The notes below the pieces were generated by a model that did not search any database, was not told where the DNA came from, and worked only from the letters and a program-made list of their open reading frames with translations. A DNA stretch of 64,000 nt from Pseudomonas putida (GTDB taxonomy: Bacteria > Pseudomonadota > Gammaproteobacteria > Pseudomonadales > Pseudomonadaceae). Where the stretch lies: NCBI GenBank assembly GCA_041879295.1, contig CP047152.1:1617501-1681500 (forward strand), in the 5' to 3' direction. Below, one piece after another: positions 54,646 through 64,000 of the stretch (position 1 is the first letter of the stretch; each line of letters begins with the position of its first letter). Both the position numbers and the translations under genes were made by a program.

Positions 54646-57357
54646 TCAGTTGCGAACCCAGGAATGGTTGCCGCCGACGCCGGCGAATCGGTTCAGGGGC
54701 AGCAGTTGCCTCAGGGCTGTATTGGCTTGCGAAGGGTTGATGAATGGATAGCTGTTGACGCGTGGCATGGTGTGCAGGTTTATGATCTGGCGCAGGGTCC
54801 GCAACCCGGGTAGATGGCGATCGACCACTTCGGTGAGCAGCGCCGGCCCGGTGAGGTAGCTGAGCGTATTGGCATAGCGGTAGAAACCGCTCGGGTCCTG
54901 TTCCAGGCTCGGCCGGCTATCGTAGAAGTCTGCATGGGTCTGGTAACGTGCGAGCATTTCATCAGAGATCGCATCCAGCAGCGGGTTGCCGGGGTGGCTA
55001 CCAATGAGGCTGGTGTTGTACAGGCAATTCATGCTCATTTTCTCGTTGGACATTGGCGGTGGCAGCAGCAGCCCATCGGGTGGGGTGCGCAGTTCGACCT
55101 GATCGATCGTTTCGCCCTTGCCGTCCGGCAGCAGGAAATCGTCTACGTCCATGTATAGCCCACCCTCATGGTGCAGCATTCGGTAGCGCAGCACATCCGT
55201 CGCCGACGCGTAATTGGTGGCGATGCCACCGTTGCCATCCAGTGCTGCATCGTACTGTGCGTAATAGCGGCTTTGGCGGAAGGCCCGGAAGAAACCTTGC
55301 TCTTCAAGCGGCAATACCCGCAGCCCTGGCGCCCGCGCTGCCAACAGGCTTGCGTTCTGTTCGTAGGCGGTAGGCGAAGCCTTCGACAAAAACAGGCGCA
55401 TGCTGTATTCACTGTCGCTCAGGCGCGCGGCGTTGGCGGCAATGTTGGCCAGCAATGGCTCGCTAATGACTTTGTCGCCGACCCAGAGGCTGGAGATAAG
55501 TTTGGGGATGGGGGCGCTGTCCGGGGCCGGTGTTGGGATGGTTACTGGCAGTGGCAGGTCCACACCCAACGCGCGCAAGGTGCGGGTGCGCATGGCGTCG
55601 GTGACAGGGCGCTGCCTGTCGAGCGCCACAAGGTCACGGCTGCCAGGTACCGCGATGTAGGCTTGCGGCTCGACCTCGTTGACGGATTCCTTGATGATGA
55701 ATGCGTCGTGCTCCAGGTCATAGACCACGCGTGCATTGTAGGTTTCGATGCTGCATTCCAGGTCGTCCAGTTCGCCATCGTAGTGCGGCAAGCGTATCAC
55801 CGCGCCGGCAACAGCCGGGTCACCTTCGTCAAGTGGTGTAATCGGCTGGTGGTTGTGGAAGTACTCTGCGCCTTCTGGCTCGGGAAGCCGTGGTGGACTG
55901 GTCGGGCTCAACGGATAGCCGAGTTGCCCGTTGACCTCGCGCGGCATGACAAAACCATCGCTTTTGAACTCGAACAGGGCCTTGATGCCTGCGCTGCCCT
56001 CCGTTGCCAGCGGTACGGCGTTGAACAGCCCCCAGGCGATGTCGCCAACCCCATCCTGTTTGGCTTTCAGGCTGTGGCCATTGATCACCTGATCCAGGCC
56101 CAGGCCCAACTGGGCAATACCTCCGAGCGCCAGCAGTGGCGCCAGCCCCGGCACCACCAGGCACAGTGGCGCCAGCAGGTTGAGCGTGTTGGTGAGGTAG
56201 CCTCGCCATCTGGCTTTGGTAACCTGGCTATCGGTGGTGATGACAAAATCGGCATCGTCGTAGCTGCGCTGGCGCTGGCGCTCGGTCAAGGCTGCGAACA
56301 TATCCCCGGTCAGTTTGGGGTTGTATTTGCCAGGTTTGTAATTCACGTAGGTTCTGGGAGGCCAGACGCCATCATCGTTGAAATAACCGTGTTCCGGCGG
56401 CAGGCGGTGCCGGTCCGGGTAGTCGCCAAGGCCCTCTAGCGCGGTGTCCAGGCCGCTGAAATCAAGGCCCTGAGGGCGGTCGGCGAGCCTGAAGTGTTGT
56501 TTGAGTGCTTCGCGTCGGGCGGGGTCCTTGCACTGCTCGCCTACCCAGTCCTTGAGCAGGTTCTCGCTGGCGAATTCGAGCAAGGGCGAGCTGTTGCCTG
56601 GCATGTACAGCAGGGTCAGATCGCTGTGGGGGGCATTGATGTACAGCAGGTCGGTGGCCGCATAGCCATAGATGCTCAGCGTGCTGACCCGTATCTTGAA
56701 GCGCTGCGGCATCATGCCGGCGGCTTGCCATGCCAGCTCCCTGGCGGCATCGCTCAGGCGCCCCTGGCTGACCTGGGCGTTGCAGGCGGCGATGAAATTG
56801 AGCTTGCTGGCCAGGCGGTGACTGTCCTGGTGCTCCTGCCAGTAAGCGTCGAGCATGGCTTTGAACGGCTGGTGAAAGTCCAGCGCTTCGATGAACCGCT
56901 GGAAGGCTTCAGCCGGAACCTGAATGTGGGTCGAGGCATCGTAACGGGCAGGGGACGATCGCTGGAACAGGCCGTTGTACACTTCGAAGGCTGCGCCCTG
57001 ATGGCCAAAGCCCAGCGCTGGCAGGCGATCGACCAGCCTCAATGGCCCTTGGGGGAAGGTGCCTGCCCAAGGGTTGGCGAACAACGCCCCGATGAGGTTG
57101 TTATCGGACTCCCCTTGCCAGTTGCCCAGCAGCGCCTGGGTCATGCTCTGGGTCTGCTGGACCGCTGCCACATACCCTTGGTCATCCGGCCGGTAGTGCA
57201 GGGTGACCACCTCGACGCGATCGGGGTCGATATCCACACCTTGCCCGGCAAGCCACTGTCGGATCAAGCGATTCGCTTCGCGGTCCGGGCGTGGGATGTT
57301 GGCCAGATGGTCTACTACGAATTGCACACCTTGGGCGTTGATTCTGCTGTCGATCAT
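54646..57357 (-). CDS. Large toxin-like protein with TcdA/TcdB-type glycosyltransferase domain
   Basis: This 903-residue protein is unlike its flagellar neighbours. The start is the ATG at 57357 with AAGGTGA upstream; a 64-residue open extension has no family look. Residues ~1-380 resemble the Pseudomonas dermonecrotic-toxin (DUF6543-type) region. About 393-420 is hydrophobic (LLAPLCLVVPGLAPLLALGG), suggesting membrane insertion. From ~618 there is a glycosyltransferase with IPKLISSLWVGD (Trp625), ATDVLRYRML (Asp721, Arg724) and GGLYMDVDDF (DXD at 737-739), matching the UDP-sugar and Mn site of clostridial glucosylating toxins; the C-terminus NHSWVRN gives the closing Ser-Trp. No signal peptide or immunity-like gene is visible. 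It probably glycosylates a host or rival target, but this is inferred. Confidence 0.8.
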   Translation of the reverse strand: MIDSRINAQGVQFVVDHLANIPRPDREANRLIRQWLAGQGVDIDPDRVEVVTLHYRPDDQGYVAAVQQTQSMTQALLGNWQGESDNNLIGALFANPWAGTFPQGPLRLVDRLPALGFGHQGAAFEVYNGLFQRSSPARYDASTHIQVPAEAFQRFIEALDFHQPFKAMLDAYWQEHQDSHRLASKLNFIAACNAQVSQGRLSDAARELAWQAAGMMPQRFKIRVSTLSIYGYAATDLLYINAPHSDLTLLYMPGNSSPLLEFASENLLKDWVGEQCKDPARREALKQHFRLADRPQGLDFSGLDTALEGLGDYPDRHRLPPEHGYFNDDGVWPPRTYVNYKPGKYNPKLTGDMFAALTERQRQRSYDDADFVITTDSQVTKARWRGYLTNTLNLLAPLCLVVPGLAPLLALGGIAQLGLGLDQVINGHSLKAKQDGVGDIAWGLFNAVPLATEGSAGIKALFEFKSDGFVMPREVNGQLGYPLSPTSPPRLPEPEGAEYFHNHQPITPLDEGDPAVAGAVIRLPHYDGELDDLECSIETYNARVVYDLEHDAFIIKESVNEVEPQAYIAVPGSRDLVALDRQRPVTDAMRTRTLRALGVDLPLPVTIPTPAPDSAPIPKLISSLWVGDKVISEPLLANIAANAARLSDSEYSMRLFLSKASPTAYEQNASLLAARAPGLRVLPLEEQGFFRAFRQSRYYAQYDAALDGNGGIATNYASATDVLRYRMLHHEGGLYMDVDDFLLPDGKGETIDQVELRTPPDGLLLPPPMSNEKMSMNCLYNTSLIGSHPGNPLLDAISDEMLARYQTHADFYDSRPSLEQDPSGFYRYANTLSYLTGPALLTEVVDRHLPGLRTLRQIINLHTMPRVNSYPFINPSQANTALRQLLPLNRFAGVGGNHSWVRN

Positions 57358-57424
57358 GACGGTCACCTTGTACGTGGGAGGCCGACAAGGTTGGGCGCAT
57401 GGTGGGAGAGGGGGTGGTAGATAG

Positions 57425-57763
57425 TTACCGGCCAGTGCCGGGCAGCAGGGGCAATGGCGGGGTGATATCGTGCTCTTCCGGAGGCGCATCGTCGAAACCG
57501 GCGGGTACCTTGCCGCGCAGTTGCCAGGCGAAGGCGATGATCTCGGCAATGGTCAGGTACAGCGCCTCGGGTATTTGATCGCCCAGCTCCAGCCGTGCCA
57601 GCAGGCGTACCAGCTCGGCGTTTTCGTAGATCGGCACTTCGTGTTCGCGGGCGAGTGCAAGAATGGCCTCGGCCAGTTCCTCGTCGCCCTTGGCGGTGAG
57701 GGTCGGTGCCTGATGGCCGTCGTAGTTCAGCGCTATGGCTTGGCGTGGCGTCGTGTCGCTCAT
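57425..57763 (-). CDS. FlhB C-terminal-domain-like protein (FhlB)
   Basis: This 112-residue protein matches only the cytoplasmic end of FlhB (TPRQAIALNYDGHQAPTLTA, KGDEELAEAILALAREHEVP, LGDQIPEALYLTIAEIIAFA). It has no membrane helices and no NPTH cleavage motif, so it represents the released FlhB-CC fragment as a separate gene. Such FhlB proteins are known beside a second fliK-like gene in pseudomonads and may interact with late substrates. It overlaps fliK2 by four bases and lies 67 bases upstream of the toxin-like gene on the same strand. Confidence 0.85.
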   Translation of the reverse strand: MSDTTPRQAIALNYDGHQAPTLTAKGDEELAEAILALAREHEVPIYENAELVRLLARLELGDQIPEALYLTIAEIIAFAWQLRGKVPAGFDDAPPEEHDITPPLPLLPGTGR

Positions 57764-59316
57764 GCGGTTTCATCCACCCAGCGTTGTTCCATACGTGTGC
57801 GTGGCCCCTGCGGCGGAATGCCCGGGTAGCACTCCAGGTCGCCGACTTCCAGGCCCCGGGCCAGCAGGCGCTCGCGCAGCTCGCCAAGCTGGGTTTCGAT
57901 CAACCGCGCGGTCTGCTCGCGCTCCGCCCATAACTGCCCGCTCAGGCGGCCCTCGCTCAGTTGCGCCTGTACTTGCATGGGGCCGAGCGGGGACAGGTCG
58001 AAGGCCAGCTCGATGCGCCACAGGGCTTGCCGAGGGTCTTGGGCTTTGTATTGGCGGTCGGCTTGTTGTTCCGGGGATTCTTCGCGTTGCAGTTTGACTT
58101 GCAGTGGGATGAAGTCCTGGCCGTGACGGATCGGCACTTCGGTTTGCCAGGTGGTCTGCAGGTTGCCGTTTTCCAGCGTGCCGGTTTGTTGCAGGCTGCT
58201 CATGGCGTGGCTCTGCAAGCGTGAAACGGCAGCAGCAGCCAGGCGCAGCAACTGTTGCAGGTCGCCCTCGTCCTCCAGGGCCTTTAGCAGTCGCGACGGT
58301 AACGGGAAAGCTCCCGGCTGCGGCTTGGGGCTGACCCGCTCGAGCATGCCCAGTGCGCTGCGCGCCAGTGCCGGCATGGTCACGGCCAGGCTGGCGGGGT
58401 TGAGATTGGTGGCGCCCGCCGCAAGGGCGGGAGCCTGGTCCATCAGCCGCAACAAATGCGCCTTGAGGTCGGTGGCGACGCTGGCGGTGGATCCACTCAG
58501 CAGCTTCGCCTCGAGAAAGCCGCCGCTGTTGTTCAGGGCCTGGGCCACTGCCTTGGCGTCGCCCAGTTGTCGGGCGTCCGGCAAGCCGGCCAGCAGGCGT
58601 TCGGCACTGGCGCGCAGGTCGCCATCGACGCTTGGGTCGCGGGTGAGTTGTTGCAGGGCGTTGAGCAGGCCTGGCAGCGAGGCTTGGCGGTTTTGTTGGG
58701 TCAGCAGCTGTTGGGCAATGCTGAGTTGGTCCTGCCTGCCGCTGAGCGGCACGAAGCGCAATGACTGATCGCCCTGCACCAGGGCGCTGAGCAGGCTGCC
58801 AATGGCCAGCGGGCGCGGGCTGTCGATGCTCAGTGTGGCACCGACCTGGGCACTGTTGAGCAAGCTGACCAGCGCCCGGTACACGGCCGGTTGGCCGGGT
58901 GCCTGGGCCAGCGGCTGGTTGGTCAGGACCTTGCCTTGCAGCAAGGTGCCGACCGGCACCTTGCTGGTGTCCAGCTGGGTGAGGGTGGACACCTGGCTGG
59001 CGCTGGCCTGTTGCAACATGATCGCCAGGCGATTGCTTTCGGTCTGGCTGACGGTGATCTGGCTGCCTTGGGGCAGCGGCTGGCTGGCGTTGGCCTGCAG
59101 CTGGGTCTGTGCGCCGTTGGCCTGCATCAGCCGTAGCACCAGCTGAAAGTCCTGGCCCGTCTGGCGCAACGATACAACCTCGGCTTGCGCGGTTTCGCCG
59201 GGGGCCAGCAGACCGGGCTGCGCCTGGGTCAGGCGCAGCAGTTCGCCGGTCATGCCTGCCTTCATGGTTTGGCTGCTGATCGCGTTTTGTGCGCCGAGAC
59301 TATTGATTTCAGTCAT
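57760..59316 (-). CDS. Second FliK-like hook-length control domain protein
   Basis: The 518-residue protein has a long Gln/Ala/Leu-rich body (residues ~1-380) and a C-terminal hook-length control domain (about 400-510: QVKLQREESPEQQADRQYKA, LAFDLSPLGPMQVQAQLSEG, LIETQLGELRERLLARGLEV). I start at the ATG at 59316; a long open extension upstream runs through REP DNA and is not credible. With FhlB it forms a pair parallel to FliK-FlhB. Its role is not established. The divergent ccm operon starts 267 bases away. Confidence 0.82.
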   Translation of the reverse strand: MTEINSLGAQNAISSQTMKAGMTGELLRLTQAQPGLLAPGETAQAEVVSLRQTGQDFQLVLRLMQANGAQTQLQANASQPLPQGSQITVSQTESNRLAIMLQQASASQVSTLTQLDTSKVPVGTLLQGKVLTNQPLAQAPGQPAVYRALVSLLNSAQVGATLSIDSPRPLAIGSLLSALVQGDQSLRFVPLSGRQDQLSIAQQLLTQQNRQASLPGLLNALQQLTRDPSVDGDLRASAERLLAGLPDARQLGDAKAVAQALNNSGGFLEAKLLSGSTASVATDLKAHLLRLMDQAPALAAGATNLNPASLAVTMPALARSALGMLERVSPKPQPGAFPLPSRLLKALEDEGDLQQLLRLAAAAVSRLQSHAMSSLQQTGTLENGNLQTTWQTEVPIRHGQDFIPLQVKLQREESPEQQADRQYKAQDPRQALWRIELAFDLSPLGPMQVQAQLSEGRLSGQLWAEREQTARLIETQLGELRERLLARGLEVGDLECYPGIPPQGPRTRMEQRWVDETA

Positions 59317-59454
59317 GATTGTATACAACCTGTCGAGCCCGGCCTCTTGGCAGCGCGGCGGCGCGTGTAATAATGCCGAGCGCCCGTGGTTGCCAGTATA
59401 ACGGCAGCGCGCGGGGCGACTTGAGACACAAGGGTTCTGGAGCGGTGTTTGCTG

Positions 59455-59539
59455 CTTCGCGGGTGAACCCGCTCCTACAGGGTTTTGTGCAGTATCCGAA
59501 TACTGCGCCGAACCTGTAGGAGCGGGTTTACCCGCGAAA
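59455..59539. repeat. REP pair between fliK-like gene and ccmA
   Basis: Two almost perfect P. putida REPs in opposite orientation (cttcgcgggtgaacccgctc at 59455 and its inverted form ending cccgcgaa at 59539), about 31 bases apart, in a divergent intergenic region. No clear promoter was identified. Confidence 0.9.
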
Positions 59540-59583
59540 CAGGCGACGCTGCTCCAAAGCCCTACTGAAGATAAGGCGAAACC

Positions 59584-60216
59584 GTGACCCTTCACCTCCA
59601 AGCCGCGGGCCTGGCCTGCGAGCGCGACTGGCGCCTGCTGTTCGAGCAGCTCGATTTCGAGCTGGGCGCCGGCGACATGCTGCAGATCAGTGGCCCAAAC
59701 GGCAGTGGCAAGACCAGCCTGTTGCGCCTGCTGGCCGGGCTGATGCAGCCGACGGCCGGGCAGATTCTGCTGGGTGGCAAGCCACTGGCCGAGCAGCGAC
59801 ATGCATTGGCCAGTGCCCTGTTGTGGATTGGCCACGCCGCCGGCATCAAGGACTTGCTCACCGCCGAGGAAAACCTCACTTGGCTGTGCGCCCTGCACCA
59901 GCCGGCTAGCCGCGAGGCGATCTGGGCGGCGCTGGAGGCAGTCGGCCTGCGCGGTTTCGAAGACGTCCCCTGCCATACCCTGTCAGCCGGTCAGCAGCGC
60001 CGCGTGGCCTTGGCCCGGCTGCACCTGGCTTGCCCGCCCCTCTGGATTCTCGACGAGCCGTTCACCGCGCTCGACAAGCAGGGCGTGGCGCAGCTCGAAG
60101 CGCACCTGGCAGCCCACTGCGAGCAGGGCGGCACGGTGGTGCTGACGACTCACCACACACTGGAACGCAAGCCCTCCGGTTACCGTGAACTGAACCTGGG
60201 GCAATGGGCTGCATGA
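59584..60216 (+). CDS. ccmA: Cytochrome c maturation ABC transporter ATP-binding protein
   Basis: CcmA with CcmB releases holo-CcmE from the CcmCDE complex. The 210-residue ATPase has Walker [15 protein letters not shown], the signature [14 protein letters not shown] and Walker [13 protein letters not shown]. It starts with GTG. The stop overlaps the ccmB start, and it heads ccmABCDEF. Confidence 0.95.
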   Translation: MTLHLQAAGLACERDWRLLFEQLDFELGAGDMLQISGPNGSGKTSLLRLLAGLMQPTAGQILLGGKPLAEQRHALASALLWIGHAAGIKDLLTAEENLTWLCALHQPASREAIWAALEAVGLRGFEDVPCHTLSAGQQRRVALARLHLACPPLWILDEPFTALDKQGVAQLEAHLAAHCEQGGTVVLTTHHTLERKPSGYRELNLGQWAA

Positions 60217-60881
60217 GCGTATTCATTTTGTTGCTGCGCCGCGAAGCGCGCCTGCTGTGCCGTCGCCCGGCCGAACTGGCCAACCCGTTGGTGTTCTTCG
60301 CCATCGTCGTGGCCATGTTCCCGCTGGCGGTCGGCCCGGAAAGCCAATTGTTGCAAACCTTGTCGCCCGGCCTGGTCTGGGTGGCAGCGTTGCTGGCAGT
60401 GTTGTTGTCGCTGGACGGTCTGTTCCGCAGCGATTTCGAAGACGGCTCGCTGGAGCAATGGGTGCTGTCGCCGCACCCACTGGCGCTGCTGGTGCTGGCC
60501 AAGGTGCTGGCGCACTGGATCTTTTCCGGGCTGGCGCTGGTATTGTTGGCGCCACTGCTGGCACTGATGCTGGGGCTGCCAAGCCATTGCCTGCCGGTGC
60601 TGCTCGGTTCGTTGCTGCTGGGTACGCCGGTATTGAGCTTGCTGGGCGCGGTGGGCGCGGCGCTGACAGTCGGCCTTAAACGCGGAGGTTTGTTACTGGC
60701 GTTGCTGATTCTGCCGTTGTATATCCCTGTATTGATCCTGGGCAGTGGTGCGTTGCAGGCGGCGTTGCAAAATATGCCGGCAACCGGCCATCTGCTCTGG
60801 CTCGCCAGCTTGACGGCCCTGGCCGTTACCCTGGCACCCTTTGCGATAGCGGCCGGCCTGAAGATCAGCGTCGGCGAATAA
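60213..60881 (+). CDS. ccmB: Cytochrome c maturation membrane protein CcmB
   Basis: CcmB is the membrane partner of CcmA. The 222-residue protein has six hydrophobic segments and the family pattern [20 protein letters not shown] at the start, then [20 protein letters not shown]. The ATG at 60213 overlaps the ccmA stop; an ATG three codons upstream would overlap more. Confidence 0.95.
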   Translation: MSVFILLLRREARLLCRRPAELANPLVFFAIVVAMFPLAVGPESQLLQTLSPGLVWVAALLAVLLSLDGLFRSDFEDGSLEQWVLSPHPLALLVLAKVLAHWIFSGLALVLLAPLLALMLGLPSHCLPVLLGSLLLGTPVLSLLGAVGAALTVGLKRGGLLLALLILPLYIPVLILGSGALQAALQNMPATGHLLWLASLTALAVTLAPFAIAAGLKISVGE

Positions 60882-60927
60882 CGAGTCCCGGGCTCTCAAG
60901 CCCGGCAAATACCCTGGATGTACCCTG

Positions 60928-61695
60928 ATGAAAATAAGCTGGACGTGGTTCCACAAGCTGGGCTCCCCGAAATGGTTCTATGCCATCAGTGGCCGCATGC
61001 TGCCGTGGCTGGCCGGTGCTGCCGTGCTCCTGCTGCTGGTCGGTATCACCTGGGGCCTGGCCTTTGCCCCCCAGGACTACCAGCAAGGCAACAGCTTCCG
61101 CATCATCTATATCCATGTGCCAGCGGCGATGCTGGCGCAGTCCTGCTATGTGCTGCTGGCGGTGGCCGGGGTGGTGGGGCTGGTGTGGAAGATGAAACTG
61201 GCCGACGTCGCCCTGCAATGTGCTGCGCCCATTGGCGCCTGGATGACCGCCGTGGCGCTGGTTACCGGCGCCATCTGGGGCAAGCCGACCTGGGGCAGCT
61301 GGTGGGTATGGGATGCCCGCCTTACGTCCATGCTCATCCTGCTGTTCCTGTACTTCGGCATTATTGCGCTGGGCCAGGCAATCAGTAATCGTGACAGTGC
61401 GGCCAAGGCCTGTGCGGTGCTTGCGATTGTCGGCGTGGTGAATATCCCGATCATCAAGTATTCGGTGGAGTGGTGGAACACCCTGCACCAGGGCGCCACC
61501 TTCACCCTTACCGAAAAGCCGGCGATGCCGGCCGAAATGTGGCTGCCGCTGTTGTGCACGGCGCTGGGTTTCTACTGCTTTTTCGGTGCGGTGCTGTTGC
61601 TGCGTATGCGCCTTGAAGTGCTCAAGCGCGAAGCACGTGCCAGTTGGGTCAGGGACGAAGTATTGAACAGCCTGGGGCGGAGGCCCGCACAATGA
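60928..61695 (+). CDS. ccmC: Heme chaperone ligase CcmC
   Basis: CcmC presents heme to CcmE in the periplasm. The 255-residue protein has six membrane helices and the tryptophan-rich heme-handling motif [13 protein letters not shown], with a flanking histidine in [11 protein letters not shown] and another in NTLHQGATF. It overlaps ccmD by four bases. Confidence 0.96.
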   Translation: MKISWTWFHKLGSPKWFYAISGRMLPWLAGAAVLLLLVGITWGLAFAPQDYQQGNSFRIIYIHVPAAMLAQSCYVLLAVAGVVGLVWKMKLADVALQCAAPIGAWMTAVALVTGAIWGKPTWGSWWVWDARLTSMLILLFLYFGIIALGQAISNRDSAAKACAVLAIVGVVNIPIIKYSVEWWNTLHQGATFTLTEKPAMPAEMWLPLLCTALGFYCFFGAVLLLRMRLEVLKREARASWVRDEVLNSLGRRPAQ

Positions 61696-61868
61696 GCTTT
61701 GCCACTTTCGGTGACTTTCTCGCCATGGGCCACCATGGGCTGTACGTGTGGTCGGCCTATGGCATCTGCCTGGTGGTGCTGGCACTGAATGTCGCCTCGC
61801 CATTGCTGGCTCGTCGTCGCTATTTGCAAGAAGAGGCGCGCCGTTTGCGCCGGGAGGACAACCAGTGA
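61692..61868 (+). CDS. ccmD: Cytochrome c maturation protein CcmD
   Basis: This small, 58-residue protein has one membrane helix ([20 protein letters not shown]) and a basic tail ([19 protein letters not shown]). CcmD stabilises the CcmC-CcmE complex. It overlaps ccmC upstream and ccmE downstream by four bases each. Confidence 0.94.
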   Translation: MSFATFGDFLAMGHHGLYVWSAYGICLVVLALNVASPLLARRRYLQEEARRLRREDNQ

Positions 61869-62320
61869 ATCCGCAGCGCAAGAAACGCCTGTTGCTCATC
61901 GTCGGCCTGTTGGTCGGCGTCGGGGTTGCCGTCGGCTTTGCCTTGAGCGCATTGCAGCAGAACATCAACCTGTTCTATACACCAACCCAGATCGCCAACG
62001 GCGAAGCGCCGTTGGACACGCGCATTCGCGCTGGCGGCATGGTCGAGAAAGGCTCGGTACAGCGCTCGGCCGACTCGCTGGACGTGCGTTTCGTGGTTAC
62101 CGACTTCAACAAGTCGGTACCCATCACCTACCGCGGCATCCTCCCCGATCTGTTCCGCGAAGGGCAGGGCATCGTCGCCCTTGGCAAGCTCAATGCCGAA
62201 GGGGTGGTGGTAGCCGATGAAGTGCTGGCCAAGCATGATGAGAAATACATGCCGCCCGAGGTCACCAAGGCGTTGAAGGAAAGCGGCCAGGCCGCTACCG
62301 GCGCAGAGGCCAAGCCATGA
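61865..62320 (+). CDS. ccmE: Heme chaperone CcmE
   Basis: CcmE binds heme covalently in the periplasm and hands it to apocytochromes. The 151-residue protein has an N-terminal anchor ([20 protein letters not shown]) and the heme-binding site [10 protein letters not shown] with His124 and Tyr128. The start is GTG, overlapping the ccmD stop. Confidence 0.96.
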   Translation: MNPQRKKRLLLIVGLLVGVGVAVGFALSALQQNINLFYTPTQIANGEAPLDTRIRAGGMVEKGSVQRSADSLDVRFVVTDFNKSVPITYRGILPDLFREGQGIVALGKLNAEGVVVADEVLAKHDEKYMPPEVTKALKESGQAATGAEAKP

Positions 62321-64000
62321 ACGCAGCGCTGATAATCCCCGAACTGGGCCAGTTGGCGATGATTCTGGCCATCTGCTTTGCCGTCGTGCAGGCCAGTGTG
62401 CCGCTGCTGGGCGCGTGGCGTGGCGACAGCCTGTGGATGAGCCTGGCGCGGCCGGCAGCCTGGGGGCAGTTTGCCTTCCTGGTGTTTGCCTTTGCCTGCC
62501 TGACCCATGCCTTCATGACAGACAATTTCTCGGTCGCCTATGTGGCCAGCAACTCCAACAGCGCCTTGCCCTGGTACTACAAGTTCAGTGCGGTGTGGGG
62601 CGCCCATGAGGGTTCGTTGCTGCTTTGGGCGCTGATCCTCGGCGGCTGGACCTTTGCCGTGTCGGTGTTCTCGCGGCAGTTGCCGCAGGTGATGCTGGCC
62701 CGCGTACTGGCGGTAATGGGCATGATCAGCGTGGGCTTCCTGAGCTTCCTGATCATTACTTCCAACCCGTTCCAGCGCCTGCTGCCGCAGGTGCCGACCG
62801 ATGGTCGCGACCTCAACCCGCTGTTGCAGGACTTTGGCCTGATCGTGCATCCACCGATGCTGTACATGGGCTACGTGGGCTTCTCGGTGGCCTTCGCCTT
62901 CGCCATCGCCGCCTTGCTTGGCGGCCGGCTGGACGCGGCCTGGGCGCGCTGGTCGCGGCCGTGGACCATCGTTGCATGGGCGTTCCTTGGTGTCGGTATC
63001 ACCTTGGGTTCGTGGTGGGCCTACTACGAACTGGGCTGGGGTGGCTGGTGGTTCTGGGACCCGGTGGAAAACGCCTCGTTCATGCCTTGGCTGGTGGGCA
63101 CCGCACTGATCCATTCGTTGGCGGTGACCGAGAAACGCGGGGTGTTCAAGAGCTGGACCGTGCTGCTGGCAATTGCCGCATTCTCGCTGAGCCTGCTGGG
63201 TACCTTCCTGGTGCGTTCCGGCGTGCTGACCTCGGTGCATGCGTTTGCCGCCGACCCGTCACGCGGCATTTTCATCCTGTTTTTCCTGCTGTTCGTGGTC
63301 GGCGGGTCGCTCACGCTGTTCGCCCTGCGCGCACCGGTGGTCAAGAGCCAGGTCGGTTTCGCCCTGTGGTCCCGTGAAACGCTGCTCCTGGCCAATAACC
63401 TGGTGCTGGTGGTGGCGGCTTCGATGATTCTGCTCGGTACCCTGTACCCGCTGGTGCTCGATGCCCTGACCGGTGCCAAGCTGTCGGTCGGCCCGCCCTA
63501 CTTCGACGCCTTGTTCCTGCCACTGATGGCGCTGCTGATGGTGGTGATGAGCGTGGGCGTGGTGGTGCGCTGGAAGGACACCCCGGGCAAATGGCTGGCC
63601 AGCATGATGACCCCGGTGTTGATCGGCAGTGCCATCCTTGCCCCGGTTGCCGGCTTTATCGTCGACGACTTCGATTGGCCAACACTGACGGCCTTCGCCC
63701 TGGCTGCCTGGGTAGTACTTGGCGGGCTGCGTGACATTTTCGACAAGACCCGCCACAAGGGCCTGGTCAAAGGCCTGCCGGGCCTGGGGCGCAGCTACTG
63801 GGGCATGCAACTGGCGCACCTGGGCCTGGCGGTGTGCGCGCTGGGCGTGGTGCTGTCCAGCAACAACAGCGCCGAACGCGACCTGCGCATGGCGCCGGGC
63901 GAAAGCGTGGAACTGGGTGGCTACCACTTCCTGTTCCAGGGCGCCAAGCACTTCGAGGGGCCGAATTTCATCTCTGACAAGGGCACCGTCGTGGTCAGCC
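62317..64000 (+). CDS. ccmF: Cytochrome c heme lyase subunit CcmF, 3' end outside window
   Basis: The ATG at 62317 overlaps the ccmE stop, and the frame stays open to the window end (561 codons visible). CcmF ligates heme to apocytochrome c. Visible motifs are [35 protein letters not shown] and the tryptophan-rich heme motif [20 protein letters not shown], with many membrane helices. About 660 residues are expected, so roughly 100 lie beyond the edge. Confidence 0.96.
   Translation, partial: MNAALIIPELGQLAMILAICFAVVQASVPLLGAWRGDSLWMSLARPAAWGQFAFLVFAFACLTHAFMTDNFSVAYVASNSNSALPWYYKFSAVWGAHEGSLLLWALILGGWTFAVSVFSRQLPQVMLARVLAVMGMISVGFLSFLIITSNPFQRLLPQVPTDGRDLNPLLQDFGLIVHPPMLYMGYVGFSVAFAFAIAALLGGRLDAAWARWSRPWTIVAWAFLGVGITLGSWWAYYELGWGGWWFWDPVENASFMPWLVGTALIHSLAVTEKRGVFKSWTVLLAIAAFSLSLLGTFLVRSGVLTSVHAFAADPSRGIFILFFLLFVVGGSLTLFALRAPVVKSQVGFALWSRETLLLANNLVLVVAASMILLGTLYPLVLDALTGAKLSVGPPYFDALFLPLMALLMVVMSVGVVVRWKDTPGKWLASMMTPVLIGSAILAPVAGFIVDDFDWPTLTAFALAAWVVLGGLRDIFDKTRHKGLVKGLPGLGRSYWGMQLAHLGLAVCALGVVLSSNNSAERDLRMAPGESVELGGYHFLFQGAKHFEGPNFISDKGTVVVS

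Noticed and set aside
57358..57549. 64-residue N-terminal extension of the toxin-like protein
   Set aside because: Cys/Pro-rich, overlaps fhlB, and the ATG at 57357 has a good ribosome site.
59317..59976. Long N-terminal extension of the second FliK-like protein
   Set aside because: It runs through a REP pair and antisense to ccmA; the normal start is at 59316.

Overview
The window is a chromosomal stretch of a high-GC Pseudomonas, most like the P. putida group. The pointers are the gene order (flagellin glycosylation, fliC-flaG-fliD-fliS-fliT, fleQ, fleSR, fliEFGHIJ, an HsbA/HsbR/HptB module, fliK, fliLMNOPQR-flhB, flhA-flhF-fleN-fliA, cheYZAB, motCD, parC-parP-cheW, ccmABCDEF), GG-N10-GC sigma-54 sites, FliA (sigma-28) sites, and P. 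putida-type REP palindromes. Species cannot be fixed from the sequence alone.

Layout. 1-14.9 kb is a polar-flagellin glycosylation block: three very large multidomain glycosyltransferases (the first cut by the window edge), a WbqC-family protein, two methyltransferases, a FAD oxidoreductase, a RffA/WecE-type sugar aminotransferase and a FabH-like ketoacyl synthase. This set suggests an N-acylated, O-methylated 4-amino-4,6-dideoxyhexose on flagellin. 15-18.8 kb holds a short (282 aa) flagellin, FlaG, the cap protein FliD and the chaperones FliS and FliT. 18.9-23.8 kb holds the regulators FleQ, FleS and FleR. 24-30 kb builds the MS ring, rotor and export ATPase. 30.4-32.8 kb is an anti-anti-sigma, phosphatase and phosphotransfer switch. 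32.9-42.4 kb encodes hook-length control, the C-ring and the export gate. 42.4-45.4 kb sets polar flagellar number and position (FlhF, FleN) and encodes FliA. 45.5-54.5 kb is chemotaxis, the second stator pair and the polar-array ParC/ParP pair. 59.6 kb to the end is the cytochrome c maturation operon, with ccmF running off the edge.

The least ordinary protein is on the minus strand at 54.6-57.4 kb: a 903-residue protein with a dermonecrotic-toxin-like N-terminal part, a hydrophobic middle and a C-terminal TcdA/TcdB-like glycosyltransferase domain whose key residues look intact. It lies downstream of, and on the same strand as, a second FliK-like gene and an FlhB C-terminal-domain gene, so a link to flagellar-type export is worth testing.

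The least ordinary DNA is a family of roughly 226-bp near-complete palindromes with 65-bp terminal inverted repeats. Four copies (20.45, 30.09, 34.20 and 39.96 kb) lie between flagellar transcription units, three of them a few tens of bases upstream of sigma-54 promoters. One copy has expanded internally into exactly five 107-bp tandem units. Another carries matched changes in both arms and extended arms. I do not recognise this element as a named family. No tRNA, rRNA, CRISPR array, phage or transposase gene was seen.
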